This document shows, piece after piece, positions 5,242 to 6,689 of a stretch of 6,689 nt of DNA; positions within the stretch are counted from its first letter, which is position 1; every line of letters starts with the position of its first letter. The stretch covers positions 1-6,689 of the forward strand of contig CAIOHM010000350.1 of the NCBI GenBank assembly GCA_903858055.1, written 5' to 3'. Under the pieces are notes generated by a model. The model was not told where the DNA came from, searched no databases, and saw nothing but the letters and a program-made list of their open reading frames with translations. Source of the DNA: an uncultured delta proteobacterium (GTDB taxonomy: Bacteria; Myxococcota_A; Polyangia; Polyangiales; Polyangiaceae). A program made the position numbers and the translations under genes.

Positions 5242-6689
5242 ATGGCCTATCGCGGTCTCCTCGCCATGACCCTCGTCTCCTCGCTCGCCTATGCCGCGCC
5301 GGCCGCGCCGCTGCGCCTCGACCTCGACGCCCGCGTCGAGCCTCATGGCGCCTGGCTCGAAGCCGCCGAGGCTGCGCCCTCGGGCACGGTGAAGCTCGAC
5401 GATCGCGTACCGGTCCAGGCGCTTCTTCTCGAGAGCCTCCTCGAGCGAGGACGCTGGCCCGCGGCGCTCACGATCGCGTGGGGGGACGAAGAGGTCACGA
5501 TCGCGGTGCCCAAGAAGGCGCGTGAGGCCCCGATGCTCGTGCTCCGGTTCTCCGAGCCTCGCACCCTCCGCGACCTCGACGTCGACGACGGCGACACCCC
5601 GGTGCTCGCCTCCCGCGCACGCGTGCGGCCGCTTACGGCGGCCGAGCTCCGTGGCGATGCACTCGAGACGTTGCTGCCGAAGGTGGTGGGGACCGGCGAA
5701 GAGCGCGTGCATCTTGCAGGCATTCTCGCTCACGCGGCGGAGCCCACGTACGACGCCATCGGCCGCCAGTGGCGCTCGCTCGAAGCCCCCGCTCAGCTCA
5801 CGATCCTCGACCGCCTCGGGGCTTCCCGCTGCACCGCCGGGCTCCCGTTCCTCGCACGGCTCGTGGTCGAGGGCGGCGAGAGCGGCGAGCGCGCCGAGAA
5901 GCTCCTTGGGTCGTGCGGCCCAAGGGCTGCCGAGGGCCTTGCGGTACGCTTTCAGAGCCTCGACCTCACGCACCGCGCGAAGCTCGCGGCGGTCTTCGCG
6001 CGATCCGACGCGGCCAAGTCGTTTCAGCTGCTCCTCGAGGCGACGAGCGCCGCCGAGGGAGCCGCGAGACGCTCGCTGCGGGCGGCCTTGGCGCAGGCCG
6101 TGCGGAAGCTCTCGGAGGCGATGCTCCGCGAGAAACTTCAAGACGCGTCGCTCCCCCTCGAGACGCGGCTCACGCTCGCGGCCACGGTGCCCACGGCGAC
6201 GCTCGCACGTGACCTCGCGAGCCTCGTGCGTGCGGCGATCGCGAGCTCCTCGGGCGCGACACGGCGACGCGGCGCATGGCTCGCCGAGACCCTGCCCGCG
6301 GCGGACCGCGACGCGCTCCGCGACGCGCTCCGCGAGGCCTATGACCACGAGACCGAGCCAGCGAACCGCGAGGCCTTGGTGGACGCGCTCGGATCGGCCG
6401 CTCACGACGACGATCTCACGCGTTTTCTCGTTGATCCTTCACCTTCGGTGCGCGCTCGTGCGGCCGTGTTGACGGAAGAGGCCACACGCCGCGCTCTCGC
6501 CCCCGCTCTCCGCGCGCGCCTCGCCGACGAGAGCTGGCTCGTTCCCGCGACGCGGATGGCCCGAGCGCTCGCGACGCTCGACCCCGGGGAGAAGACCCAA
6601 GCGCTCTTGCGCAGCAGGCACGAGAGCGCAAAGAACAGCGCGTTTGCGTCGGCCTTCTTGGAGGCACGCGCGCTCGCCGGCGATCGCGA
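5242..6689 (+). CDS. Secreted HEAT-like repeat protein (partial, runs off right edge)
   Basis: An uninterrupted plus-strand frame of 482 codons continues beyond the window. The N-terminus is a typical Sec signal peptide, MAYRGLLAMTLVSSLAYA, with likely cleavage at AYA-AP near residue 18, so the protein is periplasmic or secreted. Residues ~23-120 look like a small mixed or beta-rich domain. From ~130 onward it is a chain of Ala/Leu/Arg-rich helices. One stretch matches a HEAT repeat: DPSPSVRARAAVLTE at 398-412, preceded by a helix (NREALVDAL, 375-383). Such repeats are protein-binding scaffolds; the partner is unknown. Cys197 and Cys225 may form a disulfide. An ATG at 5224 is in frame, but the intervening codons include a CTA not seen elsewhere in this gene, so 5242 is favoured. 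Codon third positions are nearly all G/C in this frame. It diverges from the transpeptidase gene. No stop or C-terminus is visible, and no specific gene name is justified. Confidence 0.82.
   Translation, partial: MAYRGLLAMTLVSSLAYAAPAAPLRLDLDARVEPHGAWLEAAEAAPSGTVKLDDRVPVQALLLESLLERGRWPAALTIAWGDEEVTIAVPKKAREAPMLVLRFSEPRTLRDLDVDDGDTPVLASRARVRPLTAAELRGDALETLLPKVVGTGEERVHLAGILAHAAEPTYDAIGRQWRSLEAPAQLTILDRLGASRCTAGLPFLARLVVEGGESGERAEKLLGSCGPRAAEGLAVRFQSLDLTHRAKLAAVFARSDAAKSFQLLLEATSAAEGAARRSLRAALAQAVRKLSEAMLREKLQDASLPLETRLTLAATVPTATLARDLASLVRAAIASSSGATRRRGAWLAETLPAADRDALRDALREAYDHETEPANREALVDALGSAAHDDDLTRFLVDPSPSVRARAAVLTEEATRRALAPALRARLADESWLVPATRMARALATLDPGEKTQALLRSRHESAKNSAFASAFLEARALAGDR
6307..6330 (+). 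repeat. Tandem 12-bp duplication within the HEAT-like gene
   Basis: CGCGACGCGCTC occurs twice in direct tandem (6307-6318, 6319-6330), and the first five bases recur at 6331-6335. In frame it encodes (R)DALR-DALR in a predicted helix, so the repeat adds four residues, about one helical turn, without shifting the frame. It is small and may vary between strains. Confidence 0.8.

Noticed and set aside
5233..6405. Minus-strand open frame (~390 codons) opposite the HEAT-like gene
   Set aside because: Arg-rich composition, no signal peptide or domain. The plus frame has a signal peptide, G/C third positions throughout and a HEAT motif.
5522..6472. Plus-strand frame (~316 codons) in another phase within the HEAT-like gene
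   Set aside because: Ser/Arg/Pro-rich shadow of the real frame, starting in mid-gene with no ribosome site.

Overview
The window looks like an ordinary chromosomal segment of a very GC-rich Gram-negative bacterium. It has strongly G/C-ending codons, three exported or lipid-anchored envelope proteins, and a 16S rRNA start reading AACGTTAGCGGCGCGC. Taken together this suggests a myxobacterium-like organism (Myxococcota, probably Polyangia), but that placement is an inference from style and 16S text, not from a database comparison.

Layout. On the minus strand, read from right to left: a small lipoprotein penicillin-binding transpeptidase (3892-5196), an M17 leucyl aminopeptidase pepA (2286-3785), the tRNA 2-thiocytidine synthetase ttcA (1334-2188), a degenerate parvulin-type (PpiC) peptidyl-prolyl isomerase lipoprotein (543-1325), then a ribosomal RNA promoter and structured leader (about 215-540) and the first ~214 nt of a 16S rRNA gene, which runs off the left edge. 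On the plus strand, one gene diverges from the transpeptidase: a secreted protein built of helical HEAT-like repeats (5242 to beyond 6689), which runs off the right edge.

How the parts relate. The four minus-strand protein genes and the rRNA operon are co-directional. ttcA and the isomerase gene are only 8 bp apart and are very likely co-transcribed. pepA has its own strong Shine-Dalgarno and is separated from its neighbours by about 100 bp on each side. No convincing intrinsic terminator was seen between the isomerase gene and the rRNA promoter, so readthrough into the rRNA operon is possible. The transpeptidase and the HEAT-like gene start only about 45 bp apart on opposite strands and must share or overlap their control region.

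No mobile element, CRISPR array, tRNA gene, prophage or toxin-antitoxin signal was seen, and I found no convincing undescribed multi-gene system. The items most worth a second look are the rRNA leader/promoter architecture, the transpeptidase-only lipoprotein with its divergent secreted HEAT-like partner, and the isomerase lipoprotein that has lost part of the usual parvulin core.
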